Assembly: GCA_029204225.1 (NCBI GenBank)
Contig: CM055093.1
Location: forward strand, 31,507,777 to 31,571,776
Direction: 5' to 3'
From: Diphasiastrum complanatum
Lineage: Eukaryota > Streptophyta > Lycopodiopsida > Lycopodiales > Lycopodiaceae
DNA: 64,000 bases
The translations under genes and the position numbers were made by a program. The notes beneath the pieces are model-generated. The model worked only from the letters and a program-made list of their open reading frames with translations. It was not told where the DNA came from and did not search any database. Shown one piece after another: positions 24,433 through 36,145 of the stretch (the first letter of the stretch is position 1; each line of letters begins with the position of its first letter).

Positions 24433-26262
24433 GATAGACCTGAAGTCTTTAGTAAAAGTATCTATCTCGAAGAAAGGAAAAAAAATACGAGGACCAGTCA
24501 GTATTGAAAAGACTTATATATGTTCTAACACTAATTAGAGCCACATCTTTAGGCATAGCACCAATGGAGCACAAAGCTCCTAAATTTTGTAGCTCATGGG
24601 GTCTAAGGTGTTGTCTTTTGTATGCACAATTTGGAGGTGTCCATTGCTAGGGGAACCACCTTATCCAACTTGGATACCATGGAGGACCCTATAGATGCTT
24701 TTGCATACACGCCCTAAATGTTGAAGGATGTTTCAAGCTTTGGATGGGATACATCTCATGAGGTGAAAATTATGAGATGTCATTGTATCGTATGTGGATA
24801 GCCATAGGGTTGTGAATTTGTATGTGGTAAATGTCATGGTAGTGACAAAATACGGGATGCCCATGTGTCATATGTAAATCACCAATAGGGGTGACATGTA
24901 CTTATGGCAACATCTTGTATAAGCAAGTCACTCCCATGAACGAAGAGTTCTTCACACAACTTGATATCAAGTCACTATGTCGTGACAAGCCAATGGTCTC
25001 CAAGTGGCAAAACACTTTCTAGCTAAGAAGTTTCTTAATCAAGAGAATATAAGCTCTATTGAAGTCTAAGGGCCCTTGGCCCATTTTGATGGTCCACGTC
25101 CACCTAATCAATTAAGAGTACATAGATAAGTAGTCAACTAAAGAGCAATCAATTGAGCCTTGCAACAAGATCACATGTCACCTCACCAAATGGCTCATCA
25201 ATGCCTCTTCTATGAAATACAAATTTTTTCTTAATGCTAATTATAACTACTAACAGTTCAAATGTAGTTGTGAGCACTAAAATCATCAAAGGTAAACACC
25301 CCCCCCCCCCCCCCCCCCCCGAGATAGATCTAAAGTCTTTAGTAAAAGTATCTATCTCAAAGAAAGAAAGAAAAATACGAGGACCAATCAGTATCGAAAA
25401 GACTTATATATGTTCTAACACTAATTAGAGCCACATCTTTAGGCATAGCACCAATGGAGCACAAAGCTCCTAAATTTTGTAGCTCATGGGGTCTAAGGTG
25501 TTGTCTTTTGTATGCACAATTTGGAGGTATCCATTGCTAGGGGAACCACCTTATCCAACTTGGATACCATGGAGGACCCTATAGATGCTTTTGCATACAC
25601 GCCCTAAATGTTGAAGGATGTTTCAAGCTTTGGATGGAATACATCTCATGAGGTGAAAAATATGAGATGTCATTGTATCATATGTGGATAGCCATAGGGT
25701 TGTGAATTTGTATGTGGTAAATGTCATGGTAGTGACAAAATACGGGATGTCCATGTATCATACGTAAATCACCAATAGGGGTGACATGTACTTATGGCAA
25801 CATCTTGTATAAGCAAGTCACTCCCATGAATGAAGAGTTCTTCACACAACTTGATATCAAGTCACTATGTCGTGACAAGCCAATGGTCTCCAAGTGGCAA
25901 AACACTTTCTAGCTAAGAAGTTTCTTAATCAAGAGAATATAAGCTCTATTGAAGTCTAAGGGCCCTTGGCCCATTTTGATGGCCCACGTCCACCTAATCA
26001 AATAAGAGTACATAGATAAGTAGTCAACTTAAGAGCAATCAATTGAGCCTTGCAACAAGATCACATGTCACCTCACCAAATGGTTCATCAATGCCTCTTC
26101 TATGAAATACAATTTTTTTCTTAATGCTAATGATAACTACTAATAAGAGCACATTGCTCTCATCAAGTGAGTAGTTCAAATGTAGTTGTGAGCACTAAAA
26201 TCATCAAAGGTAAACCCGGCCCCAAAACCCCCCCCTTCCCCCTCCCCCCCCTTCTCCCTCCC

Positions 26263-27460
26263 TAAAATTATGAGTATGCCTCTTGTTGGCGAAATTCAAA
26301 ATCAGTTGTTATCATTTATTTTAGCCAACGCAAAGCATGTCATTACAAAATGAAAGCTCATCTGATTTTCATGGAAAGTTTGGCTAGCAAGGCATCATGA
26401 CCATAATGAGCCGAGCACTAAGCATAGAAAATAAGTAGAAAATATGCATCCAGCTTTTTACAAAGAAAGCCCTAGGGCAAGGCTTAACACCATTTTGAGC
26501 CATTGGCGACCTTGAGATGCCACCTATGGGCAATTGTCAAGTGCTCAAGAAACCTCTCACATAAGGGTCTATATGGCCATATAAAAATTGTCAAAAGGTT
26601 CATGATATCTATTTTTAAAAAATAATGCCGGTTCTATTCTTGTACTTTGCCAACTGTCCCTAAGACTAGTAGGTGTGTCATGGAGGTGTGAAGCCCTTGC
26701 ACAAGGGAGGCTTGACCCTATATATATAGTATATATAATTGGAGAACCACAAAACTAAATTGTTGTGTTTTTTAATAACACAAAGCCCATCATTGCGCAG
26801 CTACATATTTTATGCATCAAGTAGCCCTCTCACCCAATGTTTCGAAAGCCTTCTCTAAAAAACCAGCATCATGAAATTTTGATGATTTTTTATACATGCG
26901 TATAAACTCTTTCATGAGTAATAATCCTTAGAAAATTAGAAGCTTCAAACACTGCAAGTTTTCTTTAGGAAAATTCAAAAAAGTTTTCCAGAGCATTGCT
27001 CTCACTCTACCATCAATTCTGTGTGAGCATTGATATCAATTATTGGTTGTTGGACTTTATCGATTCTCTATGAACGTGATTCTCTCTTGAGCATTGTGTT
27101 ACCTCTGACTTGATTTGCGGAGGACTTGGGTTGGAACCAATGCTCGTAAAACAACATCAAGTCAATTCTCAAAAAGGAAGACTGCAATGCAAGTGATAAA
27201 ATATTGAAACCAAATCAATGAATTTTAATCTATAAGTAGAATTAATACCAATCATTCTCCTAAAACCAATTTGGGCATTTCAGCATTCATCAGTCTAGGG
27301 TAAGAAATTACCTATTTTTTAAGAAGAGCAGATGATTTTGGATGGTTTACCTTAAAAAGTTTGCTGGTAGGCAGGAGAAATAGAAGGGTGGCAGGCTGTA
27401 GCTGGGAGAAGCAACAACAACACCCTACCCCCCTTCATGACAGACACATGTGCTTAGCTA
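26263..27460. other. intergenic region upstream of the arabinogalactan gene
   Basis: No coding similarity recognised. A TA-rich stretch (CTATATATATAGTATATATA, about 26710-26732) and an AAAATTC-rich area near 26950 are the only notable features. The 3' part probably holds promoter sequence for the gene starting downstream. Confidence 0.4.
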
Positions 27461-27842
27461 CTAGGTGGCTGCTGGGGTATGGATGATATGGTCATTGCTC
27501 AGAGGCAGCTGTCCAGTGGTGAATGTTTCTCCTTCCTTGCACCTCCATCTCTGGAAATTTTCATCAAAGTCCCCACCCAATTCTCTTTTTCTTAGGATCC
27601 ACGTTTCTGTTTCAAAGCCCAGCTTTCACATCCGAGGTGGAGAGCCTGTCAGCATCTCACAGCTCTGTCGGTGGCCCAGTTGCTTTTCCTCTTTTATTAT
27701 TCCACATCCTGAAGCTTCAGTTCACTCTTCTTCTTACGAGCAGCTGGATCATCATCTCTTCATCATCATCGTGAGCAGAAGAAGAAGAGGAGCTGCTTTG
27801 TTTGCAGAGGCTGCTCAGCTGATCTTAGCACTCCCATTCTCA

Positions 27843-27848
<6 letters not shown>

Positions 27849-27888
<40 letters not shown>
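27849..27888. repeat. (CT)n tract, probable 5' UTR
   Basis: About 20 CT units just upstream of the arabinogalactan gene. CT-rich runs are common in plant 5' leaders; the open frames across 27465-27905 are best read as leader or promoter, not protein. Confidence 0.7.
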
Positions 27889-27890
<2 letters not shown>

Positions 27891-28255
27891 TTGTGCATTG
27901 CCTAGTACTTGTCAGAACTCGATGACCTTTTTGAATTTCAGCACTGATTCAGTAGATCTAGCTGCTTTTACCGAGGTTCACTTCACAGTAACTGGAATCA
28001 TAGGTTGTATACTGACTACATTTTCTTACTTTGCTGCATTGGTGAGCTATAAACAAGTTTCTAATGAGTTTCTGAAGTTACGGTATCTCGTCTGTTGTGT
28101 AACTGGATTGTTTTCAAAGTTCATCTGCATTAGGCAAATGAATTGGAACTTGGGCTTTAGTAACTACTTTGAAGTGACCGAGTAACACAGTCGGATCGAG
28201 CACCGTCAGTGTTCTTTTTGCTGCAGATCAGATAGATCAGTTTTAGCAGACAGGA

Positions 28256-31200
28256 ATGGCAGGACATCTGCGTATCCTAATCATCATTTTCGTTGCATTT
28301 GCAGTTTGCGCGATCCTCTCAGCTTCATGCCGGTTACGAGCCTCCACTTGGGCCATTGACGTTGAGTCAGGTAACAAATAATGCGGGATCTCCTGTCAAC
28401 TCATGACGTTGGTTTTTACATCTCGTCAGTGCGCTTGTTGATTCAAAGTTGTCTAAGATCTCAGTGTGTAAAGTCAAAGTATAGTGTCAGTCTTGGAATC
28501 ATCTGGCCTGCCGAATAACCGGTTGCGAGCTTCCACTTGTCCCATTCACGTTGAAGCAGGTAGCGAATAGTGCTGGATCTTCTATCAACCACGATGTTGG
28601 CTAACTAAAGTCGTCATGAGCTTATTGATGTAAAGATCTTGCTTCGGGCTATGGTTGTGAAGTTCAGAGTATAATGTTAGTGTTTGTATCATCTGTAAAT
28701 CCTTTGATGTCATGTTTATGAGTTCAGTCACCATTCCAGATTCACAACCTTTTGCAATACCTACACCACTGCAGCCTTAAACTTCACTTTTGTCGAGGTC
28801 AATGTGAAGCCTGACCCAGTTGCCTGAAAATGATGCTAATCCACGTTTCTTGATTCCTTTCAAGTTTCCTCTGCAGGTAGTTAAAGATTTGTCATCTGAT
28901 GCTAAGTAATGACACATCCACTAACATTCATAGATGGTTGGAGTAGAAAATGGGCTGAAACTGGCCAAACTTTCTTTTCTCTCACTCGGGATTAGCTTAT
29001 ACGGACGTGGGCGCACCCTCTCCACTATGGTTGTAATAGTCTTGTTCCCTTTTCACATTCAAGCAATGTCTGCTTTTTTTGAGAAGTTTTTGTGCTCCAT
29101 GGTGTTGGTTCTTCTTAAGCAGCTGAAATGATGACAAATTTAAGTCAGTTGTAGAAGGGCGTCCTTGTTGCATTAGCTTTGAAAAAGTCCCACAAGTATA
29201 GTTTTCATCTTCGGCTTTTCAAGTTAGAGCACGACTTTCTAGCCGCTTCGGGTATGATAGGATTGGTCAGCTCTACCCTATTTTAGATAAGAAAGCCTGC
29301 TTCTGTGAAGATTTTCAGACATTAATCAAAGTGATGCTCCTACTTGAACATAATTTGCCCAGTGCTTTTGATTTGAAAACAGAGGCAAAATGTAAGTTAT
29401 GACCACTTGGCCACGACATTTTTCTATGATCTGTTTCATTCTAGTCTAAATGCAACACATTCTTTATGCCGTGATAAAGTAAATAATGTGGAGGCTTCCT
29501 TTAGTTATGAAAATAATCTGTTTCATTCTAGTCTAATTGCTAACACATTCTTTATGCCGTAATAAAGTAAATAATGTGGAGGCTTCCTTTTTTGGTAAAA
29601 TTGGGTTTCTTGTTGACCAAAATTCAATGAACTCATTGTAGCAACAGTCAAACTTCAGAACTGCTGCCGAGTTTATTTCATACAAACTATATGATTGTGC
29701 TAGTATCTCCTCCAAACTTCTGGTGAAGTCAACGACCAACAATAACCATCAGACTTGACAAAACTGATGCTCTTCCACTTCTTGGGAAGAACTACATTCC
29801 TTGTATTTGCTACTGGCAAAATTCGAAAAGTAGCAGTCAATTTTTTCAAACTCTCTCAAGTGACTACTGCTGAAACACGGAATGTATGCAAGCTCTTATA
29901 ATTTGGCTTCGTCAAGAAATTTTCTTCTCAAGCATGCGATATGCCTTCGTAGTTCGTAAAGACTACTCATGTTTGGGACCCCTTCACTCCTGCCTGAACT
30001 TGTAGGATTCACAGATATTTCACCTCCTTTGTCTCAAACTTTTATTAATCTATTTCATTACTACAAAAATTGAGTTGTAGGAACTTTTGAAGATCTGCAG
30101 ATAAAAAAGTCTTTCTTGATTCTATAAGTTAAGATAAAGTTAAAGTTCCTTTCTCTAGGATTCATATCTGATGATCCAGTAAGCACTCCAAAAATGCATC
30201 TCAGATCAAAGCTAATCAGTGATATGAGTATAGAGTTGTTTTACCTCCAGTACATATTCTATGAACGTTTAATTATTCGGTTCAGATTTTTCTAACGCAG
30301 ATGAAGCACCCTTTTGAATTGCAGTGACAAGTATGGCTGCCTACATTATCAAGAGAAGCTGTGCCCTTTTCAGATCTTTGTTCTTACTTGCAAGCATTCT
30401 GTTTGCAGCACAAGAATTACCAGTAGCTTCGGTTGCATCACAAGTGACTAAAAGTGAGGATGTTTCTTTTCTTTATGGTTGAACGCTTTTGTTGGATTAT
30501 TAATGCTTGATCATTTTTCTTCTCTTGCAAAGAAAGAGATGGCTAAAAGGTCAGCTATGAATTACTACTAGCAAATTGTGAATATGTCAATCGCCGCGAT
30601 CGTCTTTATTAGCTTTGTACAAATTTAAATTTACTATGCTCACTTGGATTTTGTAGGTACACATGGAGAGCTTGCTCATGAGTTCCATTCGGTAAGATGT
30701 GTCAAATCTTTCCTCTAAGGGTTGAGTTTCTAGACTGTTTCCTTAGTTAATGAAAGTGGAAGTGAGAATCAAATGCTTCTGGATTGCTTTGAAGGAGTGC
30801 CTTCTCACCAGTGTTCGCTTTTCCCAGTGGAAACATCACAGGCCGAGTGTCTCCTATTTTGAACACATTGCTGTTGATAAAGCTCAAAATGAACAATCGT
30901 GCCAAGATAGTAACAAGGTTGCGAGAATGCTTGCTACTATAGATGCAACCTCACCTGCTGCAAGCCCTTCTTCACCCGTTACTGCTCCATCTACATCACC
31001 CAGTACTGCACCAATCTCAACTCCTGTGAGTTCTCCATCTTCTCCACCCACTGCTACTCCTATCCCTACTACTCCTGTGAGTTCTCCATCTTCTCCACCC
31101 ACTGCGGTTCCAATCCTTGCACCAACCACCCCGCCCACGCAGGCTCCTGCTGCAGCTCCTCTCTCACCACCAGTAGCTCCTGTCCCTACCATGCCTCCCA

Positions 31201-31685
31201 TTCCTACACCAGTGCTTGCTCCTGCAGAGGTACCTGTCGTTTCGCCACCGCCTCATCATGCTCCATCACCTCATCCCAAGGCACCACCTCCTCATCATTC
31301 CCCACCTCCCCATGCCAAGGCACCACCACCCAAGCACAAAGCACCTCCCCCTAAGAAGCATCACACCCCAGCACCCGCACCTGCAATTGCAAGTCCACCT
31401 GCACCTCCAGTTGCTCCATCCGCAGAAGCGCCTGCATTTCAGAGCCCAACTCCTTCGACGACTTTGCCGGTAAGAGGCATCCACCACCTTGATCTAGTTC
31501 ATGCACAATGTTTGATTTTTTTTTTGTGGTTTCGATACTTTTAACGCCTAAAAGCTTCCTTATGCAAACTACTTATGACTGCTTTTCTGATCCAGAATGC
31601 TGGAGTGATGTTGGTCACACAATTGTGGAGCACCATAGCTTTTGCAATAGCTCTCTTACTCTTGAAGCTCTCTGCAGCATGGTGA
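28256..31685 (+). CDS. Lys/His/Pro-rich classical arabinogalactan protein, GPI-anchored
   Basis: A secreted cell-wall proteoglycan core. Proposed coding exons: A 28256-28370, B 30325-30453, C 30943-31469, D 31596-31685; all joints are GT-AG and keep frame (286 residues). Exon A starts MAGHLRILIIIFVAFAVCAI, a strong signal peptide. Exon B begins in frame and holds a second signal-like stretch (MAAYIIKRSCALFRSLFLLA). Exon C encodes a Ser/Thr/Ala/Pro-rich domain (repeated VSSPSSPPTA) with many Hyp-glycosylation-type AP, SP, TP dipeptides, then a Lys/His-rich block (PPPHHAPSPHPKAPPP). Exon D gives NAGVMLVTQLWSTIAFAIAL and a hydrophobic end, a GPI-anchor signal. Exon B is 129 bp with phase 1 at both ends, so A-C and B-start forms (243 and 245 residues) are also possible. 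A poly(A) signal candidate is at 32111. Transcript data would settle the exon choice. Confidence 0.82.
28329..28694. repeat. tandem duplication across the end of exon A
   Basis: Copy 1 (28329-28506) and copy 2 (28517-28694) share CCGGTT-CGAGC-TCCACTTG, CCATT-ACGTTGA, GATCT, ATCAAC and ATCATCTG-type words along about 178 bp. Copy 1 contains the end of exon A and its donor (TCAG/GTAACA); copy 2 contains GCAG/GTAGCG at the same place. Confidence 0.75.
29431..29593. repeat. 87-bp tandem duplication in the first AGP intron
   Basis: CTGTTTCATTCTAGTCTAA and AATAATGTGGAGGCTTCCTTT occur in order at 29431-29502 and again at 29518-29590 with only a few differences. Confidence 0.9.
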
Positions 31686-33237
31686 TTCTTTGACCACAAG
31701 AAGCTATTAAAACACAGAAGTCTTTTTGCAGAAAATTCTTACTTCATCCTGAATTCAAAAATGTTTCCATTTTCTTCAGTAACTAGGGGATGAGGTTGGA
31801 GAGATTGTGACATTTGACAGCCACGTTTAGATCCATGTGATTCAGAGCTAGAATTCAAAGATATGAGAACTACAACTTCAGTGCATCTTGGAGGATTGGA
31901 GATGTAATTCTTGGTATCTAGTGCTGAGTTTAAGCAGTTCCATATGTTTTATATGCCTTTCAGGTCCTGATAGAAATTGTTATCTTTAGTTCATAGAAAC
32001 TAGCACATCTATCTTCTTGTAGTTAAGCAGTCACTTTTTGGTAATTGATTTATTCTGATTACTTCAGCCCCTATTCATGTCCCTTTGTTGGGCTACTCAT
32101 CATGTTTATGAATAAAGATGTGCTCCATGGCTCTGGATTGCAAAAAAGACATGATTGTACATGTGCATTGGATTTCTTTTCAGATATCACTGACATCAAA
32201 TTAATTGAGGTAGAGCTTTGAAACGTTGCCTGCTTTCTAGTGTTTTCTTCTTCTGTGGGTCAACATTTATGAGCTTTGTAAGAATTAGAATAAGCATACA
32301 AGCATGCATTAAAAGAAGGGACCAAAATGGAAGGCAGGCTGCAATTAGTTTAGTATCCTCTTTCAAAACAAATGCCTAATATCAGATTGAAAATAGATTT
32401 CTCAATTGAAGACAAAATACTTAGGATCAAGCACTTAAAAATCCGACATGACATGGCATTTATTCAATTGCATTTACGAGCTAGTCAAATTTCAATTATT
32501 CATGATATATAATATAGTTGAATCAAAACACCCATTGGTGGACTAAATTATAATTAATAATTTGTAAGGTGCTACATTTTGCGAATATTTCAAATTTGGA
32601 TTGATTGATGCAAGATATTTTTAAAATTTTACATTCAAATAGCTAAAAAGTGCAAACTATAATTTGGGTGCAATTTGTTATTATGAAAACTAATTGTTCA
32701 ATCAGCAAATTAAATTTTTTTAAAAATCCTAAAAACAGTTTATTTTAAAAATGCAATATAAAAGGTTTTGATATAATTTTAAAAGCTTGATGCAATTCAA
32801 TGTTAATATTTTAACATTTAAAAAATGTTCCAAATGTAAAATTTACATTTTTTTGTTTATCTAACTAATATGAATCATTAGTAAACTTAAATAATACAAA
32901 GATGTTTAAAAATCATCTCCAAAACACATTCATTTATAAAATAAATAGCTTAATCTTTTGAAATAGATAAAAATGTTTACATAAGAAATTTTGGTGAATG
33001 TTTTTTTAATAAGATCATTTGGATCAGGATTGGCAGACCTTTAAACATTTGTATACTCCCAAGTAACAACAGCTATTACTACATTATATCGTTGTTCGAC
33101 CACCTCTACCAGATCACCTTCATTAATCACAATGCCACCAGTAGGTACTTGAAGCTCTTTATAAAGTGGAGCAATACCACCAGCACGTGGTTGAGGCTCC
33201 TTAAAAAGTGAGGGCCCTTGTATAGTTGGGTCCAAAA
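31686..33237. other. AGP 3' UTR and AT-rich intergenic DNA
   Basis: 3' untranslated sequence with AATAAA at 32111-32116, about 425 bp after the stop. From about 32340 the DNA becomes very AT-rich without recognisable coding sequence. Confidence 0.5.
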
Positions 33238-33331
33238 GAGCTGAAGTGGCACTTTCTTATTGACTCATTTCTAAAACTTAAGACGAGCTGAAGTGGCACT
33301 TTCTTATTGACTCATTTCTAAAACTTAAGAC
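33238..33331. repeat. perfect 47-bp tandem duplication
   Basis: Units 33238-33284 and 33285-33331 are identical, each starting GAGCTGAAGTGGCACTTTCT and ending ACTTAAGAC. Confidence 0.97.
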
Positions 33332-33540
33332 GCTAAGTTAACTTGCTTTTATTTATTTTGCAAGTAACTTGACTTTACAATGCTTTTACAATTTCTATTT
33401 GAGCCACGTCACATAAATTCCCTACTGTGTTTCGAGGCACTTGACAAATTTAGCTTCTTATCCTTTCTAAAATTGTGTGACATATTTGCAACTATTGGCA
33501 CTCTGCACAGTACAAGTGCACCGTTATGCGGTGTCTGAAA

Positions 33541-34216
33541 GTTGTGTAATTACATAACTTACAAAATTGAGACTATGGGAGCCCTCATTTCTAAACTTCA
33601 TGTGTTGGGCATGTACTATAAATGGCCAACAATTCATCATTGGAAGCTAGCCAAAAGGGTGTTTAGATATATTTCTAGCACACTAGATTTTGATATATTG
33701 TATAGGGGTGATCGCATCGATTTGCTTTAGATTCAAACTCTACTAGAGACAAGATGGATAGGAGATCAATAAGTGCACATGCAATATTCATTGGAGACGT
33801 AGCCATCTCGTGGCTCTCAAAGAAGCAAGAAACAAGGTCTCTCTTTTCTACTGAGGCCGAGTACAGGGCTCTAACATCCACTACAAAGGAGATCTTGTGG
33901 ATCAACATGCTATTGGTGGAGCTCAAAATGAAATTTTTTTGAAGAAATCTCTCATTAGGTGTGACAACAAATCAGCTCAAAGACCTACAACAAATCCAAT
34001 CTTCCATGCTAGGAGCAAGCACATCGAGGTTGTTGACCATTTTGTGAGAGAAAAGATGCAAGCAAAGGATATCAAGTTGGATCATGTGGATACTTCAGAT
34101 TGTGTGGCTAACATTTTTACAAATCCATTATCAGAAGCTTCATTTGTTAAGTTTAGATCACCCTTGGAGTTATTAGGAAATCCATGATAGATTCTAGTGA
34201 CTAGTTTTTAAGGAGC
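33541..34216 (+). pseudogene. copia RT end and RNase H fragment
   Basis: Plus-strand frames read the end of copia RT (HHWKLAKRVFRYISSTLDF) and RNase H (SKKQETRSLFSTEAEYRALT, RCDNKSAQRPTTNPIFHARS, HIEVVDHFVREKM, VANIFTNPLS). Stops or frame changes occur near 33730, 33770 and 33940. A purine-rich stretch (TTTTAAGGAGCAG, 34204-34216) ends the fragment, followed by TGTGAAAGTGTTAAAAATC, a plausible LTR start whose partner I did not find. Confidence 0.8.
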
Positions 34217-34689
34217 AGTGTGAAAGTGTTAAAAATCTAGCACTTATATCTCTACCACATGATGTCATCATGATGGATAGCCAAGTGTTCCCATCTCATG
34301 TACATAGTTAGCGATAGATTGTATGAAATCAAATTACCAATCATGGTTGAAAATTATAATCATTTCAATGCCAAGCCTTTTGTGTTTCTAAACTATAAAA
34401 AATTTGACGAGGTCAACCACTTCCAAATGAATCAAGTCAGAAAGGGCAAGTAATCATAAGTTATGGACTATCAAAGCTAGCTTGAATCAATATTGCTTAT
34501 AAAATAGTAGACCATGATCGAGAGGTCCTGACAATTATAGACATATTCAATGTGGCCCATACTCAAGAATTCACTTGAGACCTCAATTTTCCTTTATTGG
34601 AGCCTATAAAAAAAGTTCAAAAAGGTTTGTGTGGCACATGGGATCAAGAGGGAGCTTTCAAACTCAAAGGTTCTACATAGTGTGGAATA
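34217..34689 (+). other. possible LTR fragment, unassigned
   Basis: Starts TGTGAAAGTG right after a purine tract, so it may be the beginning of a 3' LTR. No second copy or clear end was found; the next recognisable sequence is another copia fragment. Confidence 0.35.
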
Positions 34690-35195
34690 GAGGAAGATCA
34701 ATCTTTTTGAAAGAGCTAAATTCATGAGCATGAATGCAAATCTTCCTATGTCATTTTGAAGCCTTGATGTGTGCTAACTTTGTTTGCAATAGTACTCAAA
34801 TGAAGACTTGGATGGTAAGATTTCATTTGAAGTTCTTTTTGGTAGGAAGCCAAGGATGGAGCATTTGAAGATCTTTGGTAGTACTTGCTATATCAACTCA
34901 TCTTTTGGATTCTTGAAAGAAATATTTGTTGGATATTGTGAAGTAAGGAGAGCTTATAGGGTTTACATTCCTAAGTCAAAAGAATTTCACATTTCTAAGG
35001 ATGTTGTCTTTGAAGAGGAGAATGTGGATAAGCTTGATGTTGTTGATGTTGATCAATCTAACATTTTTGATGGTAATGAAGATGGTTCTTTGGATGGTGA
35101 TGGTGGAGATGCCTCTCCAAGTCAAGTTCTAAGAAGATCCTCAAGGGAAAGACAAAAGCTATCTAGGCTCACATATGATGAGAGAGGTAAGTAAC
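34690..35195 (+). pseudogene. copia integrase C-terminal fragment
   Basis: Reads CANFVCNST near 34765 and then a clean frame 34808-35194: DGKISFEVLFGRKPRMEHLK, IFGSTCYIN, then GYCEVRRAYRVYIPKSKEFH and ISKDVVFEEE, followed by an acidic linker (DGNEDGSLDGDGGDASPSQ). This is the integrase C-terminus and the linker before RT. Part of the FGS box to FVGY stretch is shortened. It resembles the minus-strand fragment at 15616-16365 (DGKTTFEMLFGRRP). Confidence 0.8.
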
Positions 35196-36145
35196 AAGTG
35201 GAAGTGACTCAATTTGCTTTACTTACATGTTTTGGAGAATCACCTTGCATGTGTGTGTGTGTGTGTTTTGAGAACCCGCATAACCTCATCTACTCCACTC
35301 CTTAGCTAGCACTCCTTATGCTTCTCACAATCAGCAATAATGATAGCTCCTCCTCTTGGAAATCGCTCATTAGCTCCTTTGCTCCTCAGTTGAAATCTCC
35401 TTTTCTCCTCACAATTCTCATTATGAAGAGTGTGTGACAAAGAAAGAGAGATTTGAGGGTATCTCTTATTAATTGGTAACTCTTATTTATAGATCATCGT
35501 TGGTAGCTCTTATTAGTTGGTGAGGCTGAGTTGAGGCTAATGAGGTTTAATTTGGTTGAGGGTAGGAATGAGAAAACCCTAATATCATATCCAAGTCCAT
35601 CATAATATATTATGTGCTATTTCTCTTATCTATCTAGAAAACAACTATATGGGTTTGCTTGGGTCCACAACCCATCAACTAACATTCAGTAAACTTCAAA
35701 CACGATCCAACGAATCGGGTTTCGGAATCCAATAGCATTTCGGAATGCATGACCCTGACATTCTGGAACGCAACGCATCGTTCCAGAAGGGGGTGCAACT
35801 TAGGTCCACAGTACATACTTGAATACTCAAAGTTGAAACTTGAGGTCATGCCAATAGTGTGCACACAATCTTTGTGATACTGGTACAAGCAGTCTTTGTA
35901 ATAACATTTGAATTGAGTCAATATTATAAGTCAATATTCTCATTACATTTCTCATCAAATAGTGCCTCATTCTCATCATTATCTAAGTCCATAAACTCAT
36001 TTGAATCTGATTCTAAGTGCAATTGTAAATTTTTCCGCCTATGAGTATAAGAACTATGATCATCTTCATCATCACTTTCTTCCTCTGGCCATTTTTCATC
36101 GAAACGTGGCATTCTCATCAGTGATTGCCTTTCAGGAAGAGACAG
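35196..36145. other. intergenic, no assignable gene
   Basis: Contains a short (GT)n run at about 35247-35264. Two minus-strand frames (35921-35679 and 36175-35924, the latter acidic: WPEEESDDEDDHSS) have no family I recognise. The copia element Z begins abruptly at about 36146. Confidence 0.4.

Larger units (their letters stand above)
23704..26262. repeat. three tandem ~0.9-kb units with LINE-tail start and poly-C end
   Basis: Units run about 23704-24431, 24432-25320 and 25321-26262. Each opens with the LINE-tail word GAAGTCTTTAGTAAAAG or AAAGTCTTTAGTAAAAG followed by an A-rich run, continues with a nearly identical unique part (AATTAGAGCCACATCTTTAG ... GAGCACTAAAATCATCAAAG) and ends in a C tract. 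Units 2 and 3 start 890 bp apart; unit 1 is about 150 bp shorter because of an internal deletion. Similarity between units is high, so the amplification is relatively young. No coding frame is supported; proline-rich open frames reflect the C tracts. Confidence 0.92.

Noticed and set aside
24323-24538. Proline-rich open frames at 24323 and 25234
   Set aside because: They are the poly-C tracts of the tandem units read in frame.
23704-26262. CRISPR-like or satellite-like array
   Set aside because: Units are ~890 bp without short repeat-spacer structure, and this is a plant nuclear genome.
27465-27905. 146-codon frame with poly Ser-Leu end
   Set aside because: Spans a (CT)n leader; no domain, and the following AGP exons do not need it.
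30750-30942. Upstream extension of the AGP core frame with its own Met
   Set aside because: Lacks a signal peptide; the TATAG acceptor at 30942 gives a better exon start in phase with both upstream exons.
30884-31201. Minus-strand 105-codon Gly/Val-rich frame
   Set aside because: Antisense shadow of the Pro/Ala/Ser codons of AGP exon C.
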